A DNA stretch of 64,000 nt, from assembly GCA_014208095.1 (NCBI GenBank), contig JACHMT010000001.1, positions 744,001 through 808,000 on the forward strand, written 5' to 3'. Numbering within the stretch: position 1 is the first letter of the stretch; each line of letters starts with the position of its first letter. Of this stretch, positions 1 through 12,078 are shown one piece after another. The position numbers were made by a program, and so were the translations under genes. The notes below the pieces were generated by a model that made no database searches, was not told the DNA's origin, and saw nothing but the letters and a program-made list of their open reading frames with translations. This stretch comes from Actinospineispora eucalypti (GTDB lineage Bacteria; Actinomycetota; Actinomycetes; Mycobacteriales; Pseudonocardiaceae).

Positions 1-1304
1 TCAAGAACAAGGGTGTCCAGCCGATGCTGGACGCGGTGATCGACTACCTGCCGGCGCCGATCGACCTGCCGCCGGTGGAGGGCCTGCTGCCCGACGGGGA
101 GACCCCGGCCAGCCGCAAGCCCACCAAGGACGAGCCGTTCTCCGCGCTGGCGTTCAAGATCGCCGTGCACCCGTTCTTCGGCAAGCTCACCTACATCCGG
201 GTCTACTCCGGCCGGGTTCCCTCGGGCGCTCAGCTGATCAACTCGACCAAGGACCGCAAGGAGCGCATCGGGAAGATCTTCCAGATGCACGCCAACAAGG
301 AGAACCCGGTCGACGAGGCCCTGGTTGGCCACATCTACGCGGTGATCGGTCTCAAGGAGACCACCACGGGCGACACGCTCTGCGACCCGCAGAACCCGAT
401 CGTCCTGGAGTCGATGACCTTCCCGGAGCCGGTCATCTCGGTGGCCATCGAGCCGAAGACCAAGGCCGACCAGGAGAAGCTGTCCACAGCGATCCAGAAG
501 CTCGCCGAGGAGGACCCGACCTTCCGGGTCAACCAGGACGAGGAGACCGGCCAGACCATCATCCAGGGCATGGGTGAGCTGCACCTCGAGGTGCTGGTCA
601 ACCGGATGAAGTCGGACTTCAAGGTCGAGGCGAACATCGGTAAGCCGCAGGTGGCCTACCGGGAGACGATCACCAAGACCGTCCCGAAGCACGACTACAC
701 GCACAAGAAGCAGACCGGTGGTTCCGGCCAGTTCGCGAAGGTGATCATCGCGCTGGAGCCGCTGCAGACCACCGACGGCGCGCTCTACGAGTTCGAGAGC
801 AAGGTCACCGGTGGCCGGGTGCCGAGGGAGTACATCCCGTCGGTGGACGCCGGCGCCCAGGACGCCATGCAGTACGGCGTGCTGGCCGGGTACCCGCTGG
901 TCGGCATCAAGCTGACCCTGCTGGACGGTGCGTACCACGAGGTCGACTCCTCGGAAATGGCGTTCAAGATCGCCGGGTCGATGGCGCTGAAGGAAGCGGC
1001 CAGGCAGGCCAAGCCGGTGCTGCTGGAGCCGATGATGGCCGTCGAGGTCACCACGCCCGAGGACTACATGGGCGACGTGATCGGCGACCTGAACTCCCGC
1101 CGCGGCCAGATCCAGGCGATGGAGGAGCGGGCCGGCACCCGGGTGGTGAAGGCCCTGGTCCCGCTGTCCGAGATGTTCGGGTACGTGGGTGACCTGCGGT
1201 CCAAGACCCAGGGCCGGGCCAACTACTCGATGGTCTTCGACTCCTACGCCGAGGTTCCGACCAACGTGGCGAAGGAAGTCATCGCGAAGGCCACCGGGGA
1301 GTAA
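1..1304 (+). CDS. fusA: Elongation factor G, 3' part
   Basis: Partial gene entering from the left edge; reading starts in frame at base 3 and covers about 433 of the usual ~700 residues. EF-G is the GTPase that drives ribosomal translocation. The G domain is outside the window. What remains is domain II ([13 protein letters not shown]), domain III, domain IV ([11 protein letters not shown], then [14 protein letters not shown]) and domain V ([18 protein letters not shown] and LNSRRGQI). The TAA stop is followed by a hairpin and then tuf, the standard str-operon order fusA-tuf. Identity is secure. Confidence 0.98.
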   Translation, partial: KNKGVQPMLDAVIDYLPAPIDLPPVEGLLPDGETPASRKPTKDEPFSALAFKIAVHPFFGKLTYIRVYSGRVPSGAQLINSTKDRKERIGKIFQMHANKENPVDEALVGHIYAVIGLKETTTGDTLCDPQNPIVLESMTFPEPVISVAIEPKTKADQEKLSTAIQKLAEEDPTFRVNQDEETGQTIIQGMGELHLEVLVNRMKSDFKVEANIGKPQVAYRETITKTVPKHDYTHKKQTGGSGQFAKVIIALEPLQTTDGALYEFESKVTGGRVPREYIPSVDAGAQDAMQYGVLAGYPLVGIKLTLLDGAYHEVDSSEMAFKIAGSMALKEAARQAKPVLLEPMMAVEVTTPEDYMGDVIGDLNSRRGQIQAMEERAGTRVVKALVPLSEMFGYVGDLRSKTQGRANYSMVFDSYAEVPTNVAKEVIAKATGE

Positions 1305-1329
1305 CGCAAACCCGGATTCAGCCAGGTCA

Positions 1330-1354
1330 GACCGGGGGAGTAGCGTCCCCGGTC
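1330..1354 (+). terminator. Hairpin between fusA and tuf
   Basis: Inverted repeat GACCGGGG / CCCCGGTC with a 9-nt loop in the 124-nt gap between fusA and tuf. There is no T-tract, so it may be a partial attenuator or an mRNA-processing structure that lets tuf be expressed at a different level from fusA. Confidence 0.45.
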
Positions 1355-1428
1355 CGATCTGCAAAATGACAGACCTGCCGTCAGCACGGCGGAAAAACGT
1401 AAAGATCACAGTCACGGAGGACCCAGCA

Positions 1429-2622
<1,194 letters not shown>

Positions 2623-2628
2623 TGCAAA

Positions 2629-2664
2629 GTCTCAGCGGGTGATCAGTTGGTCACCCGCTGAGAC
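2629..2664 (+). terminator. Terminator after tuf
   Basis: Perfect 14-bp inverted repeat GTCTCAGCGGGTGA / TCACCCGCTGAGAC with an 8-nt loop, starting 7 nt after the tuf stop. No T-run follows, which is common for actinobacterial hairpin terminators. It separates the str operon from the S10 operon. Confidence 0.8.
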
Positions 2665-2955
2665 GCGCATTACAGAAACAACCTGGGAAAGACCCCCGAT
2701 TTGGGTTGCCAATAAGCGGTGTGGCATCCTTGACGGGTTGCTTGCGGGAGCCGGTCGGCATCGATTGGTTTGTGCCGATCGGCTTCTGTGCGAGCGGGTC
2801 CGCTCCGGCGGGCTAGGACTAGCCAGTCCCCTCCGAGTCAACGAGAACCGGGCACGAGTCTGTGCCCGGGGCGCGACACGCCCGACCGCGTGGACCGGAT
2901 GGACAAGGCAAAACGCGTGCAGAACAGCGGCAGGAAGAAGAGGACGGCCGACCAC
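2665..2955 (+). promoter_or_regulatory. Leader and promoter region of the S10 operon
   Basis: About 290 nt without a convincing gene between the tuf terminator and rpsJ. As the only sizeable gap before some twenty tightly packed ribosomal genes, it should hold the S10 operon promoter and mRNA leader. A TTGACG hexamer occurs near 2730, but I could not pair it with a convincing -10. Short open frames here look like chance. Confidence 0.4.
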
Positions 2956-3261
2956 ATGGCGGGACAAAAGATCCGCATCAGGCTCAAGGCCTACGACCAC
3001 GAAGCGATCGACGCTTCCGCTCGCAAGATTGTCGAGACGGTTACGCGGACCGGCGCTCGGATCGTGGGACCGGTGCCGCTGCCGACCGAGAAGAACGTTT
3101 ACTGCGTCATCCGCTCGCCGCACAAGTACAAGGACTCGCGCGAGCACTTCGAGATGCGGACGCACAAGCGGCTGATCGACATTCTCGACCCGACGCCGAA
3201 GACGGTCGACGCGCTCATGCGCATCGACCTGCCGGCCTCGGTCGATGTGAACATTCAGTAG
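2956..3261 (+). CDS. rpsJ: 30S ribosomal protein S10
   Basis: 101 residues, the usual S10 length, from ATG ([19 protein letters not shown]) with an AGGAAGAAGAGGA purine-rich stretch upstream. S10 binds the 30S head and also takes part in NusB-dependent antitermination. The loop [20 protein letters not shown] is conserved. First gene of the S10 operon. A longer in-frame extension exists upstream but has no family counterpart. Confidence 0.97.
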   Translation: MAGQKIRIRLKAYDHEAIDASARKIVETVTRTGARIVGPVPLPTEKNVYCVIRSPHKYKDSREHFEMRTHKRLIDILDPTPKTVDALMRIDLPASVDVNIQ

Positions 3262-3274
3262 GGGCTGGGCGGAA

Positions 3275-3937
3275 ATGACTAGCAAGCAGGAGAACCAGGT
3301 GACCGGCATCCTGGGCACCAAGCTCGGGATGACGCAGGTGTTCGACGAGAGCAACCGCGTCGTGCCGGTGACCGTGGTGCGCGCCGGGCCGTGTGTGGTC
3401 ACCCAGATCCGCACGCCGGAGAACGACGGCTATTCGGCGGTTCAGCTGGCCTTCGGCCAGGTGAAGCCGACGCGGGTGAACAAGCCGGAGACCGGGCACT
3501 TCAGCAAGGCCGGGACGACCCCGCGTCGCCACCTGGTGGAGCTGCGCACCTCGGATGCCGGCGAGTACCAGCTGGGCCAGGAGATCACCGCCACCGCGTT
3601 CGAGTCGGGCGCGCTGGTCGACGTGGTCGGCACCAGCAAGGGCAAGGGCACCGCCGGCGTGATGAAGCGCCACGGCTTCCACGGCCTGGGTGCCAGCCAC
3701 GGTGTCCAGCGCAAGCACCGCTCGCCGGGCTCCATCGGCGGCTGTGCCACTCCGGGCCGCGTGTTCAAGGGCCTGAAGATGGCCGGCCGGATGGGCCACG
3801 CGCGGGTGACCAGCCAGAGCCTGACCGTGTACCGGGTTGACGCCGACTCCGGGCTGCTGCTCATCAAGGGCGCGGTTCCCGGCCCGAAGGGCGGCCTGGT
3901 ACTGGTCAAGACCGCCGCGAAGGGTGAGGCCAAGTGA
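3275..3937 (+). CDS. rplC: 50S ribosomal protein L3
   Basis: 220 residues; L3 is an early-assembly protein reaching toward the peptidyl-transferase centre. The N-terminus contains [15 protein letters not shown] and the central loop [20 protein letters not shown], both diagnostic. About eight residues precede the conserved start; ATG at 3275 follows GGGCGGAA. Its stop overlaps the GTG of rplD by 4 nt (GTGA), indicating translational coupling. Confidence 0.97.
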   Translation: MTSKQENQVTGILGTKLGMTQVFDESNRVVPVTVVRAGPCVVTQIRTPENDGYSAVQLAFGQVKPTRVNKPETGHFSKAGTTPRRHLVELRTSDAGEYQLGQEITATAFESGALVDVVGTSKGKGTAGVMKRHGFHGLGASHGVQRKHRSPGSIGGCATPGRVFKGLKMAGRMGHARVTSQSLTVYRVDADSGLLLIKGAVPGPKGGLVLVKTAAKGEAK

Positions 3938-4617
3938 CCGCGAAGCTGACCGTTCGCACGCCGAACGGGGAGACCGACGGCGAGGTGGAGCTGCCCGCCG
4001 CGATCTTCGACGTGCCGGAGAACAAGCACCTCATGCACCAGGTGGTGGTGGCCCAGCTGGCCGCCGCCCGCCAGGGCACGCACAAGGCCAAGACCCGCGC
4101 CGAGGTCAGCGGTGGCGGCGCCAAGCCGTACCGCCAGAAGGGCACCGGCCGGGCCCGCCAGGGTTCCACCCGGGCGCCCCAGTACGCCGGCGGCGGCGTC
4201 GTGCACGGCCCGGTGCCGCGCGACTACAGCCAGCGCACGCCCAAGAAGATGAAGCAGGCCGCGCTGCGCGGCGCGCTGTCCGACCGGGCGCGCAACGACC
4301 GGGTGCACGTGCTCTCGGAGATCACCGCCGGCCGGCCTTCCACCAAGAAGGCCCGCGCGCTGATCGCCGGCCTGACCGAGCGCCCCCGGGTGCTCGCGGT
4401 CGTCCCCCGCGATGACGAGGCCGGCTGGCTGTCGCTGCGCAACCTGCCGAACGTGCACGTGATCGCGCCCGACCAGCTGAACACCTACGACGTGCTGGTG
4501 AGTGACGACGTGGTGTTCACCGCCGAGTCGCTGCGCACCTTCCTGGCCGGCCCGGTGCAGACCCGCCGCGCCGCGAAGGCCAGCGCGCGTTCGAGTGAGA
4601 CGGAGGAGGACCAGTGA
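3934..4617 (+). CDS. rplD: 50S ribosomal protein L4
   Basis: 227 residues, GTG start overlapping the rplC stop. L4 binds 23S rRNA and lines the exit tunnel with its extended loop, visible as [20 protein letters not shown] and the following Arg/Gly-rich stretch. A short Ser/Arg tail at the C-terminus is lineage-specific. The end overlaps the rplW start by 4 nt. Autogenous control by L4 is known in E. coli; I see no evidence for or against it here. Confidence 0.97.
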   Translation: MTAKLTVRTPNGETDGEVELPAAIFDVPENKHLMHQVVVAQLAAARQGTHKAKTRAEVSGGGAKPYRQKGTGRARQGSTRAPQYAGGGVVHGPVPRDYSQRTPKKMKQAALRGALSDRARNDRVHVLSEITAGRPSTKKARALIAGLTERPRVLAVVPRDDEAGWLSLRNLPNVHVIAPDQLNTYDVLVSDDVVFTAESLRTFLAGPVQTRRAAKASARSSETEEDQ

Positions 4618-4910
4618 TCCCCGATCCGCGCGACGTACTGCTCGCGCCGGTGGTCTCGGAGAAGAGCTACGGGTTGCTCGAGGAGCGGCAGTACACCTTC
4701 CTGGTCCCGCCGTCCGCCAACAAGACCGAGATCAAGATCGCGGTGGAGAAGGTGTTCAAGGTCAAGGTGGTCAGCGTGAACACGCTGAACCGCCCGGGCA
4801 AGCGCAAGCGCACCCGTTCCGGGTTCGGCAAGCGCAAGGACACCAAGCGCGCGATCGTGACCCTCTCCGAGGACAGCCGGCCGATCGAGATCTTCGGATC
4901 GGCGAGCTGA
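4614..4910 (+). CDS. rplW: 50S ribosomal protein L23
   Basis: 98 residues, GTG start ([18 protein letters not shown]) overlapping rplD by 4 nt. L23 sits at the polypeptide exit and is a docking site for trigger factor and SRP. The motif [20 protein letters not shown] and the [14 protein letters not shown] extension are typical. A gap of 17 nt leads to rplB. Confidence 0.97.
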   Translation: MIPDPRDVLLAPVVSEKSYGLLEERQYTFLVPPSANKTEIKIAVEKVFKVKVVSVNTLNRPGKRKRTRSGFGKRKDTKRAIVTLSEDSRPIEIFGSAS

Positions 4911-4927
4911 GGGGCTGAGGAGTAAGC

Positions 4928-5761
4928 ATGGGCATCCGTAAGTACAAGCCGACCACGCCGGGCCGTCGCGGCTCCAGCGTGGCCGACTTCGCCGAGATCA
5001 CCCGGTCCACCCCGGAGAAGTCGCTGATCCGCCCGCTGCACGGCACCGGCGGTCGCAACGTGCACGGCCGGATCACCACCCGGCACAAGGGTGGTGGCCA
5101 CAAGCGCGCCTATCGGCTGATCGACTTCCGCCGGGCCGACAAGGACGGCGTGCCGGCCAAGGTCGCGCACATCGAGTACGACCCGAACCGCACCAGCCGG
5201 ATCGCGCTGCTGCACTACGTGGACGGCGAGAAGCGCTACATCATCGCGCCGGACAAGCTCAAGCAGGGCGACAAGGTGGAGAGCGGTCCGCGCGCGGACA
5301 TCAAGGTGGGCAACAACCTGCCGCTGCGCAACATCCCCACCGGCACCGTGGTGCACGCCATCGAGCTGCGTCCGGGCGGCGGGGCCAAGATGGCCCGCTC
5401 GGCCGGCGCCCGCGTGCAGCTGGTCGCCAAGGACGGTCCGTACGCCCAGCTGCGGCTGCCTTCGGGTGAGATCCGCAACGTGGACGCGCGCTGCCGGGCC
5501 AGCATCGGCGAGGTGGGCAACTCCGAGCACTCCAACATCAACTGGGGTAAGGCCGGCCGGATGCGCTGGAAGGGCAAGCGCCCGACCGTGCGCGGTGTGG
5601 CGATGAACCCGGTTGACCACCCGCACGGTGGTGGTGAGGGCAAGACCTCCGGTGGTCGCCACCCGGTGAACCCGGCCGGTAAGCCCGAGGGCCGTACCCG
5701 CCGGACCAAGCCAAGTGACAAGTTGATCGTCCGCCGCCGGCGCACCGGCAAGAAGCGTTAA
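4928..5761 (+). CDS. rplB: 50S ribosomal protein L2
   Basis: 277 residues, normal length. L2 is needed for subunit joining and peptidyl-transferase activity. The conserved C-terminal loop [18 protein letters not shown], which carries the functionally important His, is intact, as is the N-terminal RNA-binding part ([14 protein letters not shown]). ATG start with GAGGAGT upstream. Confidence 0.98.
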   Translation: MGIRKYKPTTPGRRGSSVADFAEITRSTPEKSLIRPLHGTGGRNVHGRITTRHKGGGHKRAYRLIDFRRADKDGVPAKVAHIEYDPNRTSRIALLHYVDGEKRYIIAPDKLKQGDKVESGPRADIKVGNNLPLRNIPTGTVVHAIELRPGGGAKMARSAGARVQLVAKDGPYAQLRLPSGEIRNVDARCRASIGEVGNSEHSNINWGKAGRMRWKGKRPTVRGVAMNPVDHPHGGGEGKTSGGRHPVNPAGKPEGRTRRTKPSDKLIVRRRRTGKKR

Positions 5762-5783
5762 CGAGCAGGGGAGGTAGAACAAG

Positions 5784-6065
5784 ATGCCACGCAGCCTGAA
5801 GAAGGGCCCATTCGTGGACGACCACCTGCTCAAGAAGGTGGACGTGCTCAACGAGTCGGGCAAGAAGACCGTGATCAAGACCTGGTCGCGCCGCTCCACG
5901 ATCATCCCGGACATGATCGGCCACACCATCGCGGTGCACGACGGGCGCAAGCACGTGCCGGTCTTCGTTTCGGAGTCGATGGTCGGGCACAAGCTCGGCG
6001 AGTTCGCCCCGACCCGCACTTTCCGGGGTCACATCAAGGACGACCGGCGCTCCCGCCGCCGCTGA
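5784..6065 (+). CDS. rpsS: 30S ribosomal protein S19
   Basis: 93 residues from ATG ([19 protein letters not shown]), with GGGGAGG upstream. S19 forms a complex with S13 in the 30S head. The motif [24 protein letters not shown] is complete. Short gaps on both sides place it within the S10 operon. Confidence 0.97.
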   Translation: MPRSLKKGPFVDDHLLKKVDVLNESGKKTVIKTWSRRSTIIPDMIGHTIAVHDGRKHVPVFVSESMVGHKLGEFAPTRTFRGHIKDDRRSRRR

Positions 6066-6094
6066 ACCACGCGCACAAGGAAGCTGAGGAAGAG

Positions 6095-6516
6095 ATGGCT
6101 GCACCCAGCCAGGACACGACCGGCACGGAGTCGGAGCGCGCCGTCGCGCGGGCCCGGCACGTCCGGATGAGTGCCCGGAAGGTTCGCCGCGTCATCGACC
6201 TGGTGCGTGGTCAGCGCGCGGTGGACGCGCTCACGGTGCTCAAGTTCGACCAGCACGCGGCCAGCGAGCCGGTGTACAAGGTGGTGGCCAGCGCCATCGC
6301 CAACGCCGAGCACAACCTGGAGCTGGACCGGGAGACGCTGTTCATCGCCACCGCGTACGTGGACGAGGGCAAGACGCTGCCCCGGATCCGCCCCCGCGCG
6401 CAGGGCCGGGCTTACCGCATCCGGAAGCGCACCAGCCACATCACGGTCGAGCTCGAGTCGCGGCCCGAGACGCAGCAAGCCCGCGCCGGCCGCTCCGCGA
6501 AGGGAAGGACCCGCTG

Positions 6517-6517
<1 letters not shown>
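6095..6517 (+). CDS. rplV: 50S ribosomal protein L22
   Basis: 140 residues. The L22 core ([20 protein letters not shown]) is preceded by about 18 acidic/Ser residues and followed by an Arg/Ala tail. Its beta-hairpin ([18 protein letters not shown]) reaches the exit tunnel, where macrolide-resistance changes occur in other bacteria; nothing aberrant is visible. The TGA stop shares one base with the rpsC ATG. Confidence 0.96.
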
Positions 6518-7368
<851 letters not shown>

Positions 7369-7371
7369 GTC

Positions 7372-7791
7372 ATGTTGATGCCTCGCAAGGTCAAGCACCG
7401 CAAGCAGCACCACCCCAAGCGGAGTGGCGCGGCCAAGGGCGGCACCAGGGTCACCTTCGGTGACTTCGGCATCCAGGCCCTCGAACCGGCCTACGTGACC
7501 AACCGGCAGATCGAGTCCGCCCGTATCGCCATCACCCGGCACATCCGCCGTGGTGGCAAGGTGTGGATCAACATCTTCCCGGACCGTCCGTTGACCAAGA
7601 AGCCGGCGGAAACCCGGATGGGTTCCGGCAAGGGCAGCCCCGAGTGGTGGGTCGCCAACGTGAAGCCGGGTCGCGTGATGTTCGAGATGAGCTACCCGAA
7701 CGAGCAGACCGCTCGGGAGGCGCTCCGTCGCGCGATCCACAAGCTGCCGATGCGCTGCCGCATCGTGACGCGTGAGGGTGGTGAGTTCTGA
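7372..7791 (+). CDS. rplP: 50S ribosomal protein L16
   Basis: 139 residues from ATG ([19 protein letters not shown]). L16 contacts A-site tRNA near the peptidyl-transferase centre; [14 protein letters not shown] and GRVMFE are conserved. The internal ATG two codons later is possible, but the longer N-terminus matches family members. Stop shares a base with rpmC. Confidence 0.97.
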   Translation: MLMPRKVKHRKQHHPKRSGAAKGGTRVTFGDFGIQALEPAYVTNRQIESARIAITRHIRRGGKVWINIFPDRPLTKKPAETRMGSGKGSPEWWVANVKPGRVMFEMSYPNEQTAREALRRAIHKLPMRCRIVTREGGEF

Positions 7792-8036
7792 TGGCTACTA
7801 CCGGAGCAACTTCGGCGTCAGAGCTGCGCGAGCTCACCGATGAGGAGCTGGTCCTGCGCCTGCGGGAGTCCAAGGAGGAGCTGTTCAACCTCCGCTTCCA
7901 GATGGCCACCGGGCAGCTGGACAACAACCGGCGGCTGCGTACCGTCCGGCACGACATCGCGCGGGTCTACACCGTGATGCGCGAGCGTGAGCTGGGCTTG
8001 TCGGCCGCTCCGATCGACGATGAGGGAGCGGCGTGA
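7791..8036 (+). CDS. rpmC: 50S ribosomal protein L29
   Basis: 81 residues. L29 is a small alpha-helical hairpin at the exit tunnel next to L23. Core: [34 protein letters not shown]. About eight extra residues at the N-terminus and an acidic tail make it longer than the E. coli protein, as in other actinobacteria. TGATG junction with rplP. Confidence 0.96.
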   Translation: MATTGATSASELRELTDEELVLRLRESKEELFNLRFQMATGQLDNNRRLRTVRHDIARVYTVMRERELGLSAAPIDDEGAA

Positions 8037-8329
8037 TGGCCGAGAAGGGGCCGGTCAAGACCCCCAGGACGGAGACGACCCGGGGCTACCGCAAGGTCCG
8101 TGAGGGCCTGGTGGTCTCGGACAAGATGGACAAGACGATCGTCGTGTCGGTGGAGGACCGGGTCAAGCACCCGCTCTACGGCAAGGTCATCCGCCGGACC
8201 AACAAGGTCAAGGCGCACGACGAGCAGAACACCGCCGGCGTGGGCGACCGCGTCCGGCTGATGGAGACCCGTCCGCTGTCGGCCACCAAGCGGTGGCGGC
8301 TGGTGGAGATTCTCGAGAAGGCGAAGTAG
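8036..8329 (+). CDS. rpsQ: 30S ribosomal protein S17
   Basis: 97 residues from ATG at 8036, which shares its A with the rpmC stop. A GTG immediately upstream (8033) would add one residue and cannot be excluded. S17 is an OB-fold protein binding 16S rRNA early in assembly; [27 protein letters not shown] and [15 protein letters not shown] are diagnostic. About 20 N-terminal residues are lineage-specific. Confidence 0.95.
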   Translation: MAEKGPVKTPRTETTRGYRKVREGLVVSDKMDKTIVVSVEDRVKHPLYGKVIRRTNKVKAHDEQNTAGVGDRVRLMETRPLSATKRWRLVEILEKAK

Positions 8330-8331
8330 CG

Positions 8332-8700
8332 ATGATCCAGCAGGAATCGCGGCTGCGGGTCGCGGACAACACCGGTGCCAAGGAGATCCTGTGCATCCGG
8401 GTGCTGGGCGGGTCGGCGCGCCGTTATGCGCGGATCGGCGACATCATCGTCGCCACCGTCAAGGACGCCATCCCGGGCGCCGGGGTCAAGCGGGGCGATG
8501 TGGTGAAGGCCGTGGTCGTGCGCACCGTCAAGGAGAAGCGCCGCCCGGACGGTTCCTACATCCGGTTCGACGAGAACGCCGCCGTGCTGATCAAGCCGGA
8601 CGGTGAGCCCCGAGGCACCCGGATCTTCGGCCCGGTGGGCCGCGAGCTGCGCGACAAGAGGTTCATGCGGATCATCTCGCTCGCGCCGGAGGTGCTCTAA
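8332..8700 (+). CDS. rplN: 50S ribosomal protein L14
   Basis: 122 residues, the standard length, from ATG ([18 protein letters not shown]) 2 nt after rpsQ. L14 forms intersubunit bridge B8 and is the binding site of RsfS. The conserved [20 protein letters not shown] is present. First gene of the spc part of the cluster, with no gap that would suggest a separate promoter. Confidence 0.98.
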   Translation: MIQQESRLRVADNTGAKEILCIRVLGGSARRYARIGDIIVATVKDAIPGAGVKRGDVVKAVVVRTVKEKRRPDGSYIRFDENAAVLIKPDGEPRGTRIFGPVGRELRDKRFMRIISLAPEVL

Positions 8701-8703
8701 ATC

Positions 8704-9033
8704 ATGAAGATCAAGAAGGGCGACACCGTTGTGGTGATCGCCGGCAAGGACAAGGGCGCCAGGGGCAAGGTCATCCAGTCCTACCCGGCCAAGCAGCGCG
8801 TGCTCGTCGAGGGCGTCAACCGGATCAAGAAGCACACCCGGGTGACCACCACGCAGCGCGGTGCGCAGTCCGGCGGCATCGTCACCCAGGAGGCGTCGAT
8901 CCACGTCTCCAACGTGATGCTGGTCGACCCGGAGGGCAACCCGACCCGGGTTGGCCGGCGTGTGGTCAAGGACGACGAGACCGGCAAGGTCAGCCGCGTC
9001 CGGATCTCCAAGCGCACCGGGAAGGAGATCTGA
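8704..9033 (+). CDS. rplX: 50S ribosomal protein L24
   Basis: 109 residues. KOW motif near the N-terminus ([20 protein letters not shown]) defines L24, one of the assembly initiators. Ends one base inside the rplE start (TGATG). Normal length, nothing unusual. Confidence 0.97.
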   Translation: MKIKKGDTVVVIAGKDKGARGKVIQSYPAKQRVLVEGVNRIKKHTRVTTTQRGAQSGGIVTQEASIHVSNVMLVDPEGNPTRVGRRVVKDDETGKVSRVRISKRTGKEI

Positions 9034-9602
9034 TGTCCACCGCTGTCGAAGCGCGCGAGCTACCCCGGCTGAAGGCCCGTTACCGCGAGGAAATCGCCGG
9101 GAAGCTGAAGGACAAGTTCGAGTACGCCAACGTGATGCAGGTACCCGGCCTGGTCAAGGTCGTGGTGAACATGGGCGTCGGGGACGCCGCCCGTGACTCC
9201 AAGCTGATCGACGGCGCGGTGCGGGACCTGGCCACCATCACCGGGCAGCGGCCCGAGGTGCGCCGGGCGACCAAGTCGATCGCGCAGTTCAAGTTGCGCG
9301 AAGGCATGCCGATCGGTGCGCGGGCCACCCTGCGTGGGGACCGGATGTGGGAGTTCCTGGACCGGCTGCTGACCATCGCGCTGCCCCGGATCCGGGACTT
9401 CCGGGGGTTGTCGCCGACGCAGTTCGACGGCAACGGCAACTACACCTTCGGCCTGTCCGAGCAGTCCATGTTCCACGAGATCGACCCGGACTCGATCGAC
9501 CGTCCGCGCGGCATGGACATCACGCTTGTGACGACCGCCAACACCAATGAGGAAGGTCGGGAGCTGCTGCGGCTCCTGGGCTTCCCGTTCAAGGAGAGCT
9601 GA
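9033..9602 (+). CDS. rplE: 50S ribosomal protein L5
   Basis: 189 residues. L5 binds 5S rRNA and contacts P-site tRNA. Characteristic segments are [40 protein letters not shown] and [23 protein letters not shown] shares a base with the rplX stop; a 7-nt gap leads to rpsN. Confidence 0.98.
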   Translation: MSTAVEARELPRLKARYREEIAGKLKDKFEYANVMQVPGLVKVVVNMGVGDAARDSKLIDGAVRDLATITGQRPEVRRATKSIAQFKLREGMPIGARATLRGDRMWEFLDRLLTIALPRIRDFRGLSPTQFDGNGNYTFGLSEQSMFHEIDPDSIDRPRGMDITLVTTANTNEEGRELLRLLGFPFKES

Positions 9603-9609
9603 TCAGCTG

Positions 9610-9795
9610 ATGGCCAAGAAGGGGCTGGTCAACAAGGCCGCGCAGACGCCCAAGTTCGGGGTGCGCGGCTACACCCGGTGCCAGCGGTGCGGGCGTGCTC
9701 GCGCCGTGCTGCGCAAGTTCGGGCTGTGCCGCATCTGCGTGCGCGAAATGGCGCACCGCGGCGAGCTGCCCGGAGTGTCCAAGTCTTCCTGGTGA
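9610..9795 (+). CDS. rpsN: 30S ribosomal protein S14, zinc-binding type
   Basis: 61 residues from ATG ([19 protein letters not shown]). This is the short C+ form of S14: two CxxC pairs (CQRC and CRIC) form a zinc ribbon. Many actinobacteria also carry a zinc-independent paralogue under Zur control elsewhere; none is in this window. The chosen start removes an out-of-family N-terminal extension that overlaps rplE. Confidence 0.96.
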   Translation: MAKKGLVNKAAQTPKFGVRGYTRCQRCGRARAVLRKFGLCRICVREMAHRGELPGVSKSSW

Positions 9796-9858
9796 TCTCG
9801 TAATCACCGGAGAACCGAACACCGGAGGCCTCCAGCAAGGGGGAACCGCGGTGAGAAA

Positions 9859-9873
9859 GGTGACGGGGTCACC
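9859..9873 (+). promoter_or_regulatory. Hairpin abutting the rpsH start codon
   Basis: Perfect 6-bp hairpin GGTGAC-GGG-GTCACC ending on the base before the rpsH ATG and enclosing the region where a Shine-Dalgarno would lie. It could limit ribosome access to rpsH. In E. coli, S8 is the autogenous regulator of the spc operon, though its target is in rplE. A regulatory role here is inference. Confidence 0.35.
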
Positions 9874-10272
9874 ATGACGATGACCGACCCGATCGCAGAC
9901 ATGCTCACGCGTCTGCGCAACGCCAACTCGGCGTACCACGACCGCGTGGTCATGCCGCACTCGAAGCTGAAGGTGGCGATCGCGGAGATCCTCCAGAAGG
10001 AGGGCTACATCGCCGGCTTCGACACCGAGCAGGCCGAGGTGGGCCGCTCCCTGGTTGTCGACCTGAAGTACGGCCGCAACCGGGAGCGCAGCATCGCCGG
10101 CCTCCGGCGGGTCTCCAAGCCCGGCCTGCGGGTGTACGCGAAGTCCACAAACCTGCCGAAGGTGCTCGGCGGCCTCGGGGTGGCGATCATCTCCACCTCG
10201 TCCGGCCTGATGACCGACCGGCAGGCGAGCATGCGTGGGGTAGGCGGGGAAGTCCTCGCCTTCGTCTGGTAG
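9874..10272 (+). CDS. rpsH: 30S ribosomal protein S8
   Basis: 132 residues from ATG ([18 protein letters not shown]). S8 binds helix 21 of 16S rRNA; the C-terminal [22 protein letters not shown] is conserved. There is a 78-nt gap after rpsN, larger than its neighbours have, and a hairpin ends at the start codon, so translation may be controlled separately. Confidence 0.97.
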   Translation: MTMTDPIADMLTRLRNANSAYHDRVVMPHSKLKVAIAEILQKEGYIAGFDTEQAEVGRSLVVDLKYGRNRERSIAGLRRVSKPGLRVYAKSTNLPKVLGGLGVAIISTSSGLMTDRQASMRGVGGEVLAFVW

Positions 10273-10285
10273 GGGGTCCGCGACC

Positions 10286-10825
10286 ATGTCACGTATCGGA
10301 AAGCTCCCGGTCCAGGTGCCCAACGGCGTCGACGTCAAGATCGACGGCCGCACGGTGACCGTGAAGGGCCCGAAGGGCAGCCTCGAGCACACCGTGATCG
10401 AGCCGATCGCCATCGAGCGCGGCGACGACGGCACGATCCAGCTCACCCGGCCGGACGACGAGCGGCGCAGCAAGGCCATGCACGGCCTGTCCCGCTCCCT
10501 GGTGAACAACCTCGTGGTCGGCGTCACCGCCGGCTACGAGAAGAAGATGGAGATCCACGGGGTCGGTTACCGGGTCGCGCTCAAGGGCTCCACCCTGGAG
10601 TTCGCGCTCGGCTACAGCCACCCGATCTCGGTGACCGCGCCGAACGGCATCACCTTCGTCGTCGAGAACCCCACCCGGTTCTCGGTGCAGGGCATCGACA
10701 AGCAACTGGTCGGTGAGGTCGCCGCGAACCTCCGCAAGCTGCGCAAGCCGGACCCCTACAAGGGCAAGGGCGTGCGCTACGCCGGCGAGAACATCCGGCG
10801 CAAGGTCGGAAAGACGGGTAAGTGA
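10286..10825 (+). CDS. rplF: 50S ribosomal protein L6
   Basis: 179 residues. Two related L6 domains, with the conserved C-terminal [22 protein letters not shown]6 lies near the factor-binding site at the base of the L7/L12 stalk. The stop shares a base with the rplR ATG. Confidence 0.97.
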   Translation: MSRIGKLPVQVPNGVDVKIDGRTVTVKGPKGSLEHTVIEPIAIERGDDGTIQLTRPDDERRSKAMHGLSRSLVNNLVVGVTAGYEKKMEIHGVGYRVALKGSTLEFALGYSHPISVTAPNGITFVVENPTRFSVQGIDKQLVGEVAANLRKLRKPDPYKGKGVRYAGENIRRKVGKTGK

Positions 10826-11208
10826 TGGCTACGAAGACTGTCGGTTTGCGGGTCTCCGCGCAGCGGCGTCTGGCGCGGGCGCGCCGGCATGCCCGGCTGC
10901 GCAAGAAGATCAATGGCACTCCGGAGCGGCCCCGCCTCGTGGTCAACCGCAGCGCGCGGCACATGAACGCGCAGCTGATCGACGACGTGGCCGGCCACAC
11001 CGTGGCTTCGGCCTCCACCATGGAGGCGGACGTGCGGGCGCTGGACGGCGACAAGAAGGCTCGCGCGGCCAAGGTCGGCGAGCTGCTCGCGGACCGGGCC
11101 AAGTCGGCCGGCGTCACCGCGGCCGTGTTCGACCGGGGCGGCTACAACTACCACGGCCGGATCGCCGCGCTCGCCGATGCGGCGCGCGAGGGCGGGCTGG
11201 AGTTCTGA
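10825..11208 (+). CDS. rplR: 50S ribosomal protein L18
   Basis: 127 residues from ATG at 10825 (a GTG one codon earlier is possible). L18 binds 5S rRNA with L5 and L25. Conserved [24 protein letters not shown] and the C-terminal [26 protein letters not shown]. The stop is followed without a gap by a nine-codon frame leading into rpsE. Confidence 0.96.
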   Translation: MATKTVGLRVSAQRRLARARRHARLRKKINGTPERPRLVVNRSARHMNAQLIDDVAGHTVASASTMEADVRALDGDKKARAAKVGELLADRAKSAGVTAAVFDRGGYNYHGRIAALADAAREGGLEF

Positions 11209-11237
11209 TGAGTGTTCACATGGAAGGGAACGTCTGA
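11208..11237 (+). other. Nine-codon linker frame between rplR and rpsE
   Basis: The rplR stop TGA shares its A with an ATG that opens a frame of nine codons (MSVHMEGNV), whose own TGA shares its A with the rpsE ATG. All three frames are therefore joined TGATG-fashion across the 28-nt gap. A GGAAGGGA sequence inside this frame is a plausible Shine-Dalgarno for rpsE. It may be chance or may keep ribosomes coupled; no peptide function is claimed. Confidence 0.3.
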
Positions 11238-11890
11238 TGCCGGGACGCACGCGGCGTGACGGCGGCCAGGGCGGTCCGGGTGGCGGCAGCGGCGATGGCC
11301 GCTCCGACTCCCGGGACCGTCGGGACCGTCGGGACGGAGGCCGTGGCGGGGCGGCCCAGGAGAAGACCCCGTACATCGAGCGGCTGGTCACCATCAACCG
11401 GGTGGCCAAGGTCGTCAAGGGTGGTCGTCGGTTCAGCTTCACCGCGCTGATGATCGTGGGCGACGGCGACGGCATGGTCGGCGTCGGCTACGGCAAGGCC
11501 AAGGAAGTTCCGGCCGCCATCGCCAAGGGCGTGGAAGAGGCCAAGAAGAACTTCTTCAAGATCCCGCGCATCGGCGGCACGATCGTGCACCGGGTGCAGG
11601 GTGAAGCGGCCGCCGGTGTGGTCCTGCTGATGCCGGCCAGCCCCGGTACCGGGGTCATCGCCGGTGGTCCGGTGCGCGCCGTGCTGGAGTGCGCGGGCAT
11701 CCACGACGTGCTCTCCAAGTCCCTCGGCAGCGACAACGCGATCAACGTGGTGCACGCCACGGTGGCCGCGCTGAAGAGCATCCAGCGTCCCGAGGAGGTG
11801 GCCGCCCGGCGTGGCCTGCCGCTGGAGGACGTCGCTCCGGCGGCGATGCTGCGCGCTCGCGCGGCCGCCGCGGCTGGGAAGGGTGCGTGA
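11237..11890 (+). CDS. rpsE: 30S ribosomal protein S5
   Basis: 217 residues from ATG at 11237, with GGAAGGGA upstream. S5 takes part in decoding fidelity and mRNA unwinding at the entry site. The dsRBD-like N-domain has [21 protein letters not shown], the C-domain [12 protein letters not shown]. The first ~38 residues are a Gly/Arg/Asp low-complexity extension absent from E. coli S5 but usual in actinomycetes. Confidence 0.96.
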   Translation: MPGRTRRDGGQGGPGGGSGDGRSDSRDRRDRRDGGRGGAAQEKTPYIERLVTINRVAKVVKGGRRFSFTALMIVGDGDGMVGVGYGKAKEVPAAIAKGVEEAKKNFFKIPRIGGTIVHRVQGEAAAGVVLLMPASPGTGVIAGGPVRAVLECAGIHDVLSKSLGSDNAINVVHATVAALKSIQRPEEVAARRGLPLEDVAPAAMLRARAAAAAGKGA

Positions 11891-12078
11891 TGGCTTCGCT
11901 CAAGGTCACGCAGACGCGCAGTACCATCGGCTGCAAGCAGAACCAGCGCGCCACCCTGCGCACCCTCGGGCTGCGCAAGATCCGCCAGTCGGTGGTACGG
12001 GATGACACCCCGGCGGTGCGCGGGATGATCAACACCGTCCGCCACCTGGTCACGGTGGAGGAGGTTGACGCGAAATGA
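11890..12078 (+). CDS. rpmD: 50S ribosomal protein L30
   Basis: 62 residues from ATG ([20 protein letters not shown]). Single-domain L30 with the conserved [26 protein letters not shown] split over its two helices. TGATG junction with rpsE and a 4-nt ATGA overlap with rplO. Confidence 0.96.
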   Translation: MASLKVTQTRSTIGCKQNQRATLRTLGLRKIRQSVVRDDTPAVRGMINTVRHLVTVEEVDAK

